A stretch of 64,000 nucleotides of DNA from Actinomortierella ambigua. Lineage: Eukaryota; Mortierellomycota; Mortierellomycetes; Mortierellales; Mortierellaceae. The position numbers and the translations under genes are program-made. This document shows, piece after piece, positions 11,622 through 23,280 of this stretch. Under the pieces are notes generated by a model. The model was not told where the DNA came from. It did no database searches and saw only the letters and a program-made list of their open reading frames with translations. The DNA lies in assembly GCA_016098155.1 (NCBI GenBank), contig JAAAJB010000002.1, positions 124,001 through 188,000 on the forward strand, read 5' to 3'. Within the stretch, counting starts at the first letter, position 1, and each line of letters opens with the position of its first letter.

Positions 11622-14600
11622 ATGTCAAGGCTGTCTCTCTCTGCATTGCTGACTGCACACGCCCGACTCTCCTCTCCCTCACCAACGCTGCATCCCTACC
11701 TGCAACGGTCTCTGTGCTCCCTCCCTACTCATTCATTCTCGACATTGTCTGCCACGGTGCCTGTGTTGGCCCGAAGAAGCACGTCTCGCGTCACCCAGCA
11801 GGTATGAGGACTCTGACCCTGGCCTGTTCTGTGGGTGTATGAGGCGGGAAAAAAGGAGAGGGGGGAGGGCGGAATAAATTCCCCGCACTCCTAAATCGAT
11901 GTCATTTTGTGGGGACCGTGTGAAAGTCAGCACCCGTCCAAATTTTGAGGTTTTGCTCACAATAATGTAAATGTCTTTTTTCGTTCTTTGTTGCAACGCC
12001 CTTCCGTGTGCTTGTGTGTGCATGTGTGTGTGTGTGTTTGTTTGTTGTGTGTGTCAATACTTTTTTTTTGTGTGCCGATCGGGATTGATTTCTATAGGGA
12101 CTATTCCAACAGACATCCGCCTTTTCAGCACCTTTCCGGCGCCAACAGCCGCCTCAACAACATCTTCGCCTCCTTTCCTCCTCTGCAATCCACCTCTTCC
12201 AGCCCTCGTTCTCTGACACCTACGGCAACAGCAACATGGCAGCCTCCTCACAACGCCCTCCAGCACCCGGCGCCGGGTCGTTGCAGGCCCTCAAGCCGAC
12301 AGTAGTCGAGCGGTACTGGAACGACATTGCCGCGCATTTCCGCGAGCCTGGCTTCTCAACGTTTGACAAGGAGCGGTCGAGCATGGCGATCAAGGACCCT
12401 GAGTTTATGCGCAAGTTGCTCACCACAGCCATCTCCAACCACCCGGGGCAAGGAGACCTTGTGCCCAGCGTCATTGCAAAGTGCTGCTGCGATCTCTTTT
12501 GCTCGCTTGACAAACAGGGCAAGACCGAGTTTTTGAAGCTGTTGGCGAGAGACTTTGGTAAGAAGGGCGGCCAGCGAGTGTTTTATTTGTCCCTCTTGCT
12601 TCCTATTCCTCCCATTTGAAACCTCGAAAAAAAAGTGCCATTGGGGAAACTGTTCTTCCACTAGCAATTGTACTAGGGAGACTCTCACTCACCCCATCTT
12701 CTTCGATCAATGGGGGGGGGGGTTTAGGAGTACTACAGGAGGATGTGATCCGATCGGCCAACCAGTACACCAGTGCAGCTCAACAGGATCCAGGAAGCAA
12801 AGCGCTCATGCGAGCAGAGCAATTGCTCCGCCATGCCATTGTCCCTGGTCACTCAAAGTTCTTTGACCGTGTCAGTCGGCTGCCTGGAGGTCTCAAGTTT
12901 TTGATTGACTTGCGAGCCGATCTTTTGGTATGTTGATGTTGATTGTCGGTTGGACCACGTTGGACAGACAAAAACATTATTCCGAAACCCTGACGTTAGG
13001 ACATGCATATGCGGACAAAAAAAAATTCCACACTCACTCATACTCCTTTTTGCCTCAAAAAAAAAAAAAAAAAAAAAAAAAACTATAAACCACTCAGAAC
13101 ATCCTGGCCGACAACCGTCAAGATATTTATCTGTCGGCGCTGAACGAGTCTCTCAAGGAAAAGCTGCAAGCGTGGTTTGTAGGATTTCTTGATCTTCAGC
13201 GTCTGACATGGCAGTCTCCAGCTGTCCTGCTTGAAAAGGTATTGTCAATCCCCTCCCAACTCTACCCTTACCTCTCCCTACGCCTACAACTGTCTGCGCT
13301 GTCTCTGTGCGCGAAAGAAAATACAAGTCTTGTTATTGACACCAATGTCTTTTTGTATTTGTTTGACACTATCATCACCTTTTTTTTTTCCTCTCAAAAA
13401 TTGTGCGGGTAAATAGGTAACGCAGCATGAGGCAGTCCACAAGTTTAAGGACTTTCAGGATCTGAAGCGGCGTGTGGGGCCCGGGCGACGGATGTTTGCG
13501 CTGATGAACAAGAACATGCCGGACGAGCCACTCGTCTTTGTGCATGTGGCGCTGGTGGAGACGCTCTCGGACAATGTGCAACGGATCCTGAACGACCCTA
13601 ACCCGGCACATGTGGATCCGGCCGAGACGGTCAAGTGCGCCATTTTTTATTCAATCACAACACAGATTGGACTTTCCGGGATTGAGTTGGGCAATTTCTT
13701 GATCAAGCGTGTGGTGCGATCGCTGCAGGTCGAGTTCCCACAGATTGAGACGTTTAGCACGCTCTCGCCGATCCCGGGCTTTCGGCGATGGATCGATCAG
13801 AATATTGGGTTGGGCAAGCGATTGCTCTTGCCGGCTGAGGAACCGCTTGTCCAGCAGGTCTTCAAGGCGAGCGCTCTTGGCAGCAGTCGCATTGAATCCA
13901 CCGAAGATCAGTTTAAGGTAAAAGGGCGAAAAAAAAAAGATGCGTGGCCACCGCCCCTTATTCCTCCCTACAGTCACTAGATTCCAGCCCATGGCACTCA
14001 CCAACGTCGTCCCCCCCCTCCCACATTTTTTTCCTTCTGCTAATATAGGCTCTGTTGAAGGACCCAGCACTGGTCGGACAAACGGACCACATGATGTTGG
14101 AAGAGCTGCGTCCGATCCTGACACGTCTCTGTGCACGGTACCTCCTCGTCGAGAAGCGGCGCCACTTGGCACTGGATCCCGTGGCCAACTTCCACCTGCG
14201 GAACGGCGCCTGTGCGCACCGACTCAACTGGCTGGGCGATGTCTCGGACAAGGGGCTGAAGGAGTCCTTTGGCATGATGGTCAATTATCTGTATGCGCTG
14301 GATCATATCGAGATGAATAACCAACAGTACCTGCAGGATGGCACGATCACCGTTTCGGCGGCTGATGAAGATGGCGGTGGGTTGTACACGGTCGTTCAGG
14401 AGAGTGTGCCACTGCTGACAAACAACAACACGGGTGGCGCCAGTGACGCTGTTGGTGGAATCCGTAGAGAAAAGAAGACAGTAGCCAAGGAGATCCATAA
14501 CGCAGGGGAGGGGCGCGAGGCTTCAGAGGAGGCCTGGAACCGGTTGGCCAAACCTGCACAGCCAGAGTGGGAGGATGGCGACGAGGAGGCGCTTGCGGGT

Positions 14601-14660
14601 GAGCTGGTCGGCTTGGATGGAGGTGTCAAGTTCCGATTGGTGAAGGTGGTCACTGCTTGA
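11622..14660 (+). CDS. MLYCD: Malonyl-CoA decarboxylase, mitochondrial
   Basis: Six exons: 11622-11801, 12098-12557, 12728-12927, 13098-13238, 13417-13917 and 14049-14660. They stay in frame for 697 residues. The helical N-terminal half has VERYWNDI and FMRKLLTTAISN. The GNAT-like catalytic half has CAIFYSITTQIGLSGIELG (Ser406), IPGFRRWI and NFHLRNGA (His543), then RLNWLGDVSDKG and MVNYLYALD. In the family a Ser-His pair decarboxylates malonyl-CoA to acetyl-CoA. The first exon plus the start of the second encode about 100 Ser/Arg/Leu-rich residues without acidic residues near the N-terminus, which looks like a mitochondrial presequence. An ATG at 12236 would give a shorter, presequence-free form. 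No C-terminal SKL is present. It would clear malonyl-CoA in mitochondria. Confidence 0.92.
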
Positions 14661-15302
14661 AGAATTTATAAAGAAAAAGAAAAAGATTGAAAAAAAAATA
14701 CAAACAAACACCCCTTCCTAAACCATCAGCACACTTGTTGTCGAGCTCCTACCCCTGCCCCACCCTTACTCTTCCCTCTCCACTCCGAACAGCCGCGACG
14801 CCTCCATCCTTACCCACACATATTACACACCCTTTACGGAGAATCGAGTTCAAGTTTACATACCAATTAGTTCGGCCACGCATCCCCACACCCACCCTGC
14901 GCTCACCCTGCAGCCAGGCCTCGCCTTTCCAGGAGATAGTATAGACCCCCCCTTCCCTCCCCCATAGTAGAATTACAACATATCCGAAGCAACATTTCGT
15001 ATATTGCCACCAACCGAGTTGACGATGCATCTGCGATAGAGGAGAGCGAATAGCGGGCTGTGCGGAGTTAGTCGTGGTTTTTACATGCACTTGGTAGATG
15101 ACGATCATGTCTGGGGATACGGGCATGATAAAACACTCCTGATTTTCATTCTAATGACCTATAAAAGAGCATGCTTTGATACTATCTGTTCTAAGACCAT
15201 TCATATCCTACCGTCACCCCCATGTTTTTTTTTCACCTGGTGAGATGCCTGTAGCCTACGAGTATTTACAACGGATTTGATCTTTATTTTACCCTCCGAT
15301 TT
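14661..15302. other. Convergent 3' flanks, no gene seen
   Basis: Tail-to-tail spacer between malonyl-CoA decarboxylase and the VMA12-like gene. It is AT-rich at both ends and contains no convincing frame. Confidence 0.5.
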
Positions 15303-16560
15303 TCAAGCCTTCTTAGACCGTCGCTTGGTTGTTGTTGAAGCAGTCGTGGAAGAGGTGGTGGTGGCGGTGGTGGTGGCGGTGGTAGTGGAGGTATTTACAA
15401 GTGGCTCTGCTGGAGTCATTTTTTCGTCCGCAGCGGCATTCAGCTTTGATGAAGAGGATGTAGCGGCAGCCTTCATGACCTCATCGTGCAGCGAGTTTTT
15501 GATGATGTCGTATGAGGCTGATGTGCTGGCGCCTGGGTCAGGTGAAGGGCATTTGCTTCGACGTGGAGAAGCGTGGTCGTCAGCTGTGACATGGCGGTAG
15601 TAGAGGTAGGTCTCTGACGCGACAATCATGACGAATCCAAGGAAGCCGAGAAGGAAGCGCTATGAAAGAGGAACGAAACATGTATATATAAAGATAAGTT
15701 ACGGATCAAATACATGAATCGACTTGAAAGAAAAGAGTAGGAATTATCAGCAGCTTGGTTCTTACCAGGCCAATATCTTCAAAAACGTGCTTTGAGAGCA
15801 TGTACACGGCGACAAAGACGGCAACGCCAGTGTACAGGACGTTGACGATGGTGATCAGGGTCGATTTCATCTCACGAAGCTCGGCTATCTGTTCGCGCAA
15901 CGATCCCGATCCTGACGAGGTCATAGAGACATTATCGGTCATACGGTTGTAATCCTTGGCTGCAATCTTTGCACGCGCTTCATTGAGAACGCGCTCCAGT
16001 TCTGGGTTCTAAAATCATGTTATCATGTTATGCATGGTACACAAACAATGCATTAGTATTTTTTTTTTTCCTTTTTGAAAAAAAAATGAGGTGCGCAGAA
16101 CGCCAAGCCAAATTGATTGGGGGGGGGGGAGGTGGCATGTGAGACCCACCTTCTCCTTGGCAGGCGGTGGAGCAACATAGACCCCACTGCCCTTGATTAG
16201 CGTATGAATCCAGTATTTTGATGGTTCTGTAGGCTCGGGAGAGCCAGCTTCGCGTTTCGCGCCCTCTGTCTTCTTTTCGTGAGCAAGCAAAGATGTTGAC
16301 ACCTTGCGGACCAGTTCCAGGCTGACGTTGGCTGGTGGAGGTGGTAATGGTGTGTGGGAAGGGGAGGGGGAGGGGGAGGAGGAGGTAGAGGAGGACGTCA
16401 CATGTGCTTCCGTGTGCGCTTTGAGAGACCCTTTGCGCAAAGCCTCTTCCACCTGAGAGAGAATGACAGAGTCATTGCATCCACTGTCTGCATCCTTGGC
16501 TAGCCGGACATAATCCTCAAAGGCATGCTGCAATCGTTCTGTCCAAATGATGTTGACCAT
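15303..16560 (-). CDS. VMA12: VMA12-like V-ATPase assembly factor (ER membrane)
   Basis: Three exons on the minus strand, 16150-16560, 15766-16008 and 15303-15659, give 336 residues. The family hallmark NPELERVLNEARAKIAAKDYN followed by MT at the start of exon 2 matches the Vma12/TMEM199 domain. Two hydrophobic segments follow at about 187-208 and 220-239, forming the expected membrane hairpin. The C-terminus is Thr/Ser-rich and ends KRRSKKA, consistent with a lysine-rich ER-retention-like tail. By family knowledge Vma12 sits in the ER with Vma21/Vma22 and assembles the V-ATPase Vo sector. The start ATG at 16558-16560 is the first in frame, but an upstream exon cannot be excluded. Confidence 0.85.
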
Positions 16561-16859
16561 TGCCTTGTATTGTCGTCCTATTAAGTGTGATGCGAGGAAG
16601 GTGAGTTTGGTAGGAGCGAGCGTGGGGGTTGGAGAAACCACGTTATCCTCTTATGAAGCACATGGGCATCCACAATTTGATGTTCAATCACGTGCATACT
16701 TTGACCTGATGCGATGCAGAAACAAGGTGTGCCCCAGCAGGCCAGAACGTCTGACACATTGGTTCATAGACGCAACCTGGCCGTCACCACAGCCAGACAA
16801 GAGGCCCCGGAGCAAGGAAAAGCGCCACAGCGCGAATGCAAGAGATCAGTGCCAGTCGA

Positions 16860-17220
16860 CGTGGGACCGCATGACCTAGAGTGCAAGAGTGCTTTGAACG
16901 ACGACGACGACGAGGAAGGACGATGTTTTTTTTCCCTTGTGCGTGTTCGCAAGCGGATGTGACGACTTTGAAGCCTCATTCCCAAATTGCGTAAAGACCT
17001 CTCCACAACCTGTCCTTTCCACATATAAGCGGGGCTGCCCCAAAACCATTTCATCACCTGTTCTCCTTCTCCCCATCATACGACCTTTTAGTCCAAAACA
17101 CTTTCCGACGGGCCTGTGGCGCGCTTGATAGTCTCGACAAGGCCCACGCGGCAATCGAAAAAGAGGATCAGCCAGTTTGGCGTCGAGTTGTAGTTGGTGC
17201 TCTACGTCGATGGCCAGCAA
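16860..17220 (-). pseudogene. Gene relic, family B copy 1
   Basis: The minus-strand translation contains YVERTGCGEVFTQFGNEASK and then SSHP. The relic at 20676-21265 has the related words LWKGSGEVYIQIGNGASTSS and HP. The plus-strand words cactggctcaaaggc (17283 and 21240) and gaccctct/gacctctcc flanks also recur. The frame is short and interrupted, with no start, so I read it as a decayed member of a repeated family. Function is unknown. Confidence 0.5.
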
Positions 17221-17299
17221 CCCGACGAGAAACTCTCAACAACCGCTCGCCGACCGTGAGTCGACTCGACAGGCAGCCATTCCACTGGCTCAAAGGCGC

Positions 17300-18940
17300 T
17301 TGCGGCCATTCAGGTGAGAATCCGCAGTGACAAAAGAGCTAATCAAGCACTACTTTATCACTTCTCGTAAGCATATCACCAAGCTATTGTAGATTGAAGC
17401 GCTGATCATATGTTTCTAATAATACCTGTTGTGTTCTTCGTTTTACATACAGAGCTCGCCTCTATCGCAAGACAGCCTTCTTACCGGATCTGTCTGAGTT
17501 GTATTAGGCAGGGCAGGCCTGGCCTCTCCTTTATTACCTGCTTGAGGAGACCCCCGACATATTTGGCCTTGACGGAGAAAAGAGTGGAATTGGGTCGTCG
17601 AGACGAAAGAACCGAGACCGAGCTACGCAGGGCAGCAGCAGCTGTAGGCTTGAGCGCAGGGGGACGGAACGAAAACTTGACTTGATTCCCCCGCGATGTC
17701 GAGCAAAGACTATCAAATCCCCTTTGATAACACTTTGTGCTTTATTAAGATTCAGTACCATATTACCTGTAGCGTTGTTTAAATACTTCGCCGGGAAGAC
17801 TGGTTCATAGTAGAGTGTATGAATGAGTGGGACTCACATTCGAGCAAGTACATCCGAGGATATTGTATCGACCTCTTTCGTGAGACGCACACGATCGCAA
17901 CCCACCGCTTGCAGGAATCTCACAACGAGCGATTTCGAGAGGTAGCCCGGTTCTTTTTGCTGCATACACCGGGGGTAAGCATCACATCTTACAGAACAAA
18001 AGATATGACGGAAATGCAGGAATGAAAAACGAAATAGATGCTTGCGCACGTTGAGTGCAGATAGAGGACTCGCCACGTTTTAGCTCCGCCCAGCACCCCA
18101 TGGTTACGTGTACTTCTACCACCAGCATATGCCGTGCGACCTTCCTGCAACCGCGAACGATGCCGAGCCACATATGCAGGCGGTGACGCATCTCTTCCGC
18201 ATTCGAGTATGTTATAGCTTTTTTTTGGTTACATTGTTTTTTTAAGATGTTAGAGAATCATGCGTAACATGACTTCTGCTTTTTTTTTGGATAGATGTGT
18301 TTGCTAGAGACCATCAGGGCATTCAAACTTGCGACAAGGAAGCGTGATCCCTCAATCTTTTACCAAAACAGATATGCCAAGAATCTAGGGCCCTGGTCGG
18401 TGGGGTTATCAGTATACTCTCACTTGTCGGCCAACAGCTCACACCTTTGAATAAAAAAAGCATTCTCACAAACACTCGACCCCTCTGACCCCCAGCAATA
18501 TACACCTTGTATTCTTACAACCAGCAAATCAACATGTCGCGGGGATGGACGAGCCAGAGTCAGTATTAACCGTTTGCACAGCAGCAGCAGCAGGATCCCA
18601 GCAAGCAGTCGTTCATAGACGCAAACGAGCCGCCACCACAATCGGACAAGGGGCGTCAGCGAAACGAAAGGCACGCACCATAGCGCGGACGCATGAGGTT
18701 AGCGCCAGTCGACCACCGCATGACTGCACCCCCTGCCCCCCTCCCTCAAACTATTTGCGTAGGCGGAATGATCCACCCGCGTATGAAAATATTCCCGACT
18801 ACGAAATTGGGTGAGGCCTCAAAGTCGCCACTAATTTCATGGTGGCCAATTTCCGCCCTTCCCTGCCATTCCCACCCTCTGATTTACATTGCATTCGACG
18901 GTAAATGCTTCATACTACATTTTTTTGGTGCGGGGTAGCA
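17300..18940. other. Gene-poor DNA with scattered repeat fragments
   Basis: No intact gene. 18600-18715 resembles 16755-16875 (shared gttcatagacgcaa, caccaca and gaccgcatgac words). gatgtcgagcaaag at 17695 recurs as gtgtcgagcaaag at 21380. An open plus-strand stretch at 17820-18020 lacks any recognised motif. This looks like decayed repeat DNA. Confidence 0.45.
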
Positions 18941-19300
18941 TTGGGTCATTCGAGCCAGTTGACCTTGGAATCATGAACTATTCATGCCCTTCCTCTCAAC
19001 TGGTATGCTCTCCAAACGATGCGTCGGTTGGTCGTGAATGGCCCATAAGCGTTGGACGACCTTGCTCTGCCCTCGGCCAGCGCCTGCTACAAGCAGTGTC
19101 CTTTGATGTTGTGGGGATAGTTTGGGTCATTCGAGCTAGTTGACCTTGGAATGAGGAACTGTTATGCCCTTCCTCTCAACTGGTATGCGCTCCAAATGAT
19201 GCGTCGGTTGGACGTGAATGGCCCATAAGCGTTGGACGACCTTGCTCATGCTCTCGGCCAGCGACTGCTACAAGCAGTGTCCTTTGATGTTGTGGGGATA
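18941..19300. repeat. Tandem duplication, two 181-bp units
   Basis: The unit starting ttgggtcattcgagc at 18941 is repeated from 19122 with only a few substitutions and a 2-base indel. Both units end tttgatgttgtggggata. The units share ctctcaactggtatgc, gatgcgtcggttgg and gcccataagcgttggacgac. High identity means a recent duplication inside otherwise decayed DNA. There are only two units and no spacer pattern. Confidence 0.85.
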
Positions 19301-19693
19301 ATGAAGGGTCCGAGCCCGGCTGCTTTAGGAGTTATATATTACATGTGCAATCCATGTACTCCTTCCAGCTTGGTATGCCCCGCCGGACGATGGTGGTCAA
19401 TATGGCACTGCTATCGTTTGTCCCGTGGATTCCTTTATATACGCTGGACGACCCAAAAAGTCGGTTAGCGTCTGCTTGGGCAGTTCTACCTCGCACCCTT
19501 TCTGTACAAATATCTGTGGTGTACTCTCATGAACCAACACGATGTGACTCCGATTAACATGCCATGCCCTTCTCTTTCCGATTTGACAAGTACTACCTAG
19601 GACCTTCACACTCTGCCATTTCTGCATCCTCTCCTGCTCCACTAGGTAATGTTTTTTTTTCAATGGGGGGTGGAGCATGTGTGCGCCTTGCAT

Positions 19694-19890
19694 TCAAACA
19701 ATGGCTGCGGTCAGCCTGGTCCCTTCTAGTCCTGATGGCTGGGGGTAAAACTGCGGTTGGAGGCTAGGATTGTCTGCATGAGCAGCGCTGTAACCAGAGC
19801 AAGAGATCTTCAAACAATGGCTGCGGTCAGCTTAGTCCCTCCTGGTCTTGATGGCTGGGGGTAAAACTGCGGTTGGTGACTGAGATTGTT
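19694..19890. repeat. Tandem duplication, two units about 116 bp apart
   Basis: tcaaacaatggctgcggtca at 19694 recurs at 19810. Each is followed by a conserved 80-base block (ggctgggggtaaaactgcgg near its end). The 35-base linker between the two blocks is not repeated. Short open frames over it are not supported. Confidence 0.8.
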
Positions 19891-20350
19891 GCTCTCTTCT
19901 CTCTCTGGTTAATTTTTTTTTCATGCTCGTCGTCGGGGAGCCTGACGTTGTCGAGTCAGTGATCTTTAATTATTCTTCTAACAGTAAACCTTTATTGCTT
20001 TCTACCGTTTGCTTTCAATGTCGCGCACCGAGCGGCCAGTCTAGTCTCTCTTCAAGATGAGAAGAAAGACGACTACATTCACGACAACTACTGAGGCATG
20101 CCTGTGTGTGCTGTAATTCTTTCTGTAAACTCGAAGGGGAATAAAGTTTAAGCAGATACGACTAAGCAGTCGTAAGAATTAGAAGAATTAGAGAAAGAAG
20201 ACTTGTGAGAGTCGTTTTGGTTCTACTAATAAGCTTGACATGTAACTTGAGAAAGATCTTGTCAAAGTTGTAGATAGACGATAAGTACACCTGCTGGCAC
20301 GCCACAAGTGTCGATCTTTGGAACCTGGACTGGCGACAGCGTCAGAAAAC

Positions 20351-20497
20351 ATGGGCAATGACGTTGCAGAAGTTGGTGTTCTTGCCGCCAACTGCGCTGA
20401 AGAAGAATCCCCGGAGCTGGGACAAAAACCCGTCTATTACTACTGCGATTGCTGTAGAATTGTTGATTCGCCGAGCAAAGTCAATATCAAGCCGTGA
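20351..20497 (+). CDS. Small open reading frame of 48 codons, possible gene fragment
   Basis: ATG at 20351 to TGA at 20495-20497. The peptide is acidic at first (NCAEEESPELGQ), then has YYYCDCCRIV, a cysteine cluster that could be half of a zinc site. No homologue was recognised. No splice partner is obvious. It may be one exon of a decayed gene or chance. Confidence 0.2.
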   Translation: MGNDVAEVGVLAANCAEEESPELGQKPVYYYCDCCRIVDSPSKVNIKP

Positions 20498-20675
20498 AGG
20501 AGACAGTCATGGGTAGAAAAATGATGGTACCACACAGTCGTCCTTTCTTGAGTCATTCCTGTAGTGTGCCTCCGAGAAGTCGCGCATTGTCGGTGCGTCC
20601 CTGTGCCGAGCTCCCCACTCAAAGCCTTTCCCCATCCAACGATCGCTACTGGGTACTCAAACAAATGCCTCGGGC

Positions 20676-21265
20676 TCAAAAGCGCATGGCAGACTTGGGG
20701 GTCGAGAACAACTCCCGCTTGAGCTTTGTATTGCGGAAGACATGGGTCAAGTCCAAGAGTGCATGACGCTCAAAGATCTCCCCTTCCGAAGAAGGATCCT
20801 GCAAGTCTCGGCGCTGTTCTCTGAAAGAAAGTGTAGAGTCCTTTGTCTTCTTATCTTCTTTCTCAATAAAGCTGTAGACAGCTTGGAACACGAATGGCTC
20901 GCCAATAATCGTCTCGACCGTATTCTTTGTAGCTGCGTGGTCAACAGAAATGCGAAGGTGGGCGAAGGCATTCTCGACCCAGATTGGCTCCTCTCCTTGC
21001 AGGCTCCATGAAAGTCCCAACGAGGCTTAGCGAGGCAACAGCGTGCTTGACAAAGTGCCTGACGTCGACGGCGTCCTGGAACTTGGTTGGACCATGGCGA
21101 CTTTGTCCAGCGTCCTCTTGATGTCAGAGCAGAGGTTTCCACGCATTGGGGGTGCGACGACGTTGAGGCCCCATTCCCAATTTGAATATAGACCTCTCCA
21201 GAGCCTTTCCAAAGCATGGTTGCCGCCCTTTCACTGGTCCACTGGCTCAAAGGCACTTGAGTCAT
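20676..21265 (-). pseudogene. Gene relic, family B copy 2
   Basis: On the minus strand, coding-looking sequence runs across different frames: first GSGEVYIQIGNGAS near 21200, then GLSWSLQGEEPIWVENAFAH at about 20960-21018 and FVFQAVYSFIEKEDKK near 20870, ending in FRNTKLKRELFS near 20710. The amino-acid composition is that of a real protein, but the pieces need frame changes to join and no start is present. Copy 1 at 16860-17220 shares its upstream part. I call it a frameshifted member of an unrecognised multicopy family. Confidence 0.55.
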
Positions 21266-21489
21266 TCAGACCCCAGTCTATAGTGGCAAGAGGCTGATAA
21301 ATTACTGATCGGTGCGCCGCTTCAGTGCATTTCTCACTCGTCCCTCCCATTCCCCACCTCCCGACTGCCTTTTATTCCACCGTGTCGAGCAAAGTAATAG
21401 AGGTACATATTACACAAATTCCCTTTACACCAGAGCGCTCCTGATGAGCCAAAAGCTCCAAGTCAAGGACCACCCACCAAGAAAAATTC

Positions 21490-22941
21490 GCATTCGATGA
21501 TGTCGAGTTTTCGTCTGCCAGTGGGAGCGACATTGCTGATTCCAACTCTTCGGCACGCTCATCTCTCACCTCGATCGACTTCAAATACATCGACCATTTG
21601 ATTTGGCCAGGCACAACAAAACACAAGATATCGAAAATATCAACGTTTCGGAGATACCGATGGACGCCCGCCGTAGGATACTCAGGAAGCAGAGTGAAAT
21701 TGTTGACGCGTCTGATCTCTTGTAAGTAGCAGCCGCAACATTTATTTTCCATTCTAGTTCGGTGAATTGGTATTCATTCTGACAGTTATCAATATTGCAT
21801 GAACACAGAGCTATCAACTTCATCCTCGATTAAAACTTCTTGAGGACGTGCCTCCCAAAAGAAATCCCCGAGCCTCTTCTGCGTGCGTCCGAACCACAGA
21901 CGACAGTTGATGAGCTGGCGACTCTGTGGATTGCCCCATATTTGCAACCGCTCACCCGTATCAGGAAACAAAGAAACGTGTGAGAAACATAATCACGAAA
22001 GAAGATGATAGCGTCGCCACGTCCATCATGCTATCATACACTGAAAGACCGGGTCTCTGGAATCAAGCCTCCTCCTGTCCTGCTCCTTCGCGGCTCTTGG
22101 TGCAGAATGAGGACACCTATACTCAAAGCGTGGTCAAGAGCATTGTCTTCGGCATTGTTGGAGATCTGGACGTAATCGACCATTGGTAAGTCGACCTACA
22201 TGAGTGTTCTGGCACTCATCTGCTTTTCAGACATAAGACTAATCGTTTGGTGTCTTTTATAGGGGCCGCAATCCACTCCCTACACCCCAGGGATTTGAAG
22301 AGCTGTATTTTCCTGATTACTTTGCAGAGTTTGACAGTCTGCCTTTGTTTATGGTTGAGGTCAAGAAAGACCGAGCAAGAGATGACGACCTGGAGGGAGA
22401 CCAACGAAAACTACCGTGCATAATGAAGCTCATTCTGGACTCCCTACGCCAAGCTAGCGTTTCGAAACCATCGGTGATTGGACTCTTGATCAGAAGTAAG
22501 ATACGCGCGTTGCTCCTCAACAGAACTATTTTCTCTTATGACATGTTGACACTAATTCGTGATTTCAGACTCTCGCTGCGAGATTTCCTCGATGTCTCTG
22601 GACAACGAAGCTCTTTACATTCATAGGCTGATAGGTGTTTTCGAGCTTCCAACAAACAATCTCCAGCTTGGCCTTTTGTGTCCCGCGATCGGACCACTGA
22701 AGTTTGCACGCGTAAGTAACAATATCAAAGCCTCTCAGGTACGCATTGTTAGAATCAACCCTTCAAACACTTATTCTTTTTTTACAATTATTGTGAATAG
22801 GATGTGGTCGTACAAACAACAAAGTCTATCCAAACCCGACTTAGTACCTCGAGAAGGAAAGACTGGTGGCGCCAACCGTCTTACTATGCGAAAGGCAACC
22901 TCATCCCAACGGCCTCGGGTGTTGAGGATGAGCCACAGTGA
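21490..22941 (+). pseudogene. PD-(D/E)XK-nuclease-like gene with intact 3' half and broken 5' half
   Basis: The 3' half reads cleanly through four exon pieces ending at 22185, then 22263-22495, 22569-22711 and 22801-22941 (TGA at 22939), all with GT-AG introns. It contains GLWNQASS, LLVQNEDTYTQSVVKSIVFG, LPLFMVEVKKDRARDDDLEG, DQRKLPCIMKLIL and LQLGLLCPAIGP. The hydrophobic strand ending VEVKK with a preceding acidic residue resembles the E-x-K core of PD-(D/E)XK enzymes. Upstream pieces (FAFDDVEFSSASGSDIAD, then VSEIPMDARRRILRKQSEIV, then ELATLWIAPYLQPLTRI) lie in different frames and require at least two frameshifts or unseen introns. An AATAAA follows at 23021. It may be an expressed gene with a complex 5' end. 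The nuclease reading is a motif-level inference. Confidence 0.5.
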
Positions 22942-23020
22942 TAATGCCACAACTCGGGTAGAACGTGTTCCCGTCAGCCAAACTCTGCATTTGATCTTTG
23001 TTCCTTGTTCCTTTATTATA

Positions 23021-23026
23021 AATAAA
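23021..23026 (+). terminator. Poly(A) signal AATAAA of the PD-(D/E)XK-like gene
   Basis: AATAAA lies 80 bases after the TGA at 22939-22941, in an AT-rich stretch. This agrees with a genuine transcript end for that gene. Confidence 0.4.
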
Positions 23027-23099
23027 TGGCATGGCTGTCGTGGTTTATGATTTGAGATGTTTAGGTTGCGTGTTAAGGAGGATTGAAGCGCGAGCGCAG

Positions 23100-23280
23100 G
23101 ATCGAACACTGATCTCCATCCGATAAGAGGCGCGTGTACTCCTGGAGGAGAAGCTGAGAAAGTGGCAAAAGGGAGAGAGGAACTGCTCCAGCTTCAAATC
23201 CAAGCGATGAAGGCTGAGGAAGAGAGGCGATGCTGTTCCGGCATTTCAACCATAAGATTTCAAACTGAGTTTTCGAGCAG
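23100..23280 (+). pseudogene. Coiled-coil gene fragment
   Basis: One frame reads EARVLLEEKLRKW and the next, one base over, reads KGREELLQLQIQAMKAEEER. Together they make one continuous Glu/Lys/Leu-rich coiled coil broken by a frameshift near 23165. No start and no domain were recognised. Confidence 0.35.

Noticed and set aside
16561..16641. GTG-initiated N-terminal extension of the VMA12-like protein
   Set aside because: The frame is open upstream but has no ATG; the first ATG at 16560 was preferred. An upstream exon remains possible.
18941..19890. Possible CRISPR-like array
   Set aside because: Two tandem duplications of different units, two copies each, no short regular repeats or spacers; also a eukaryotic genome.
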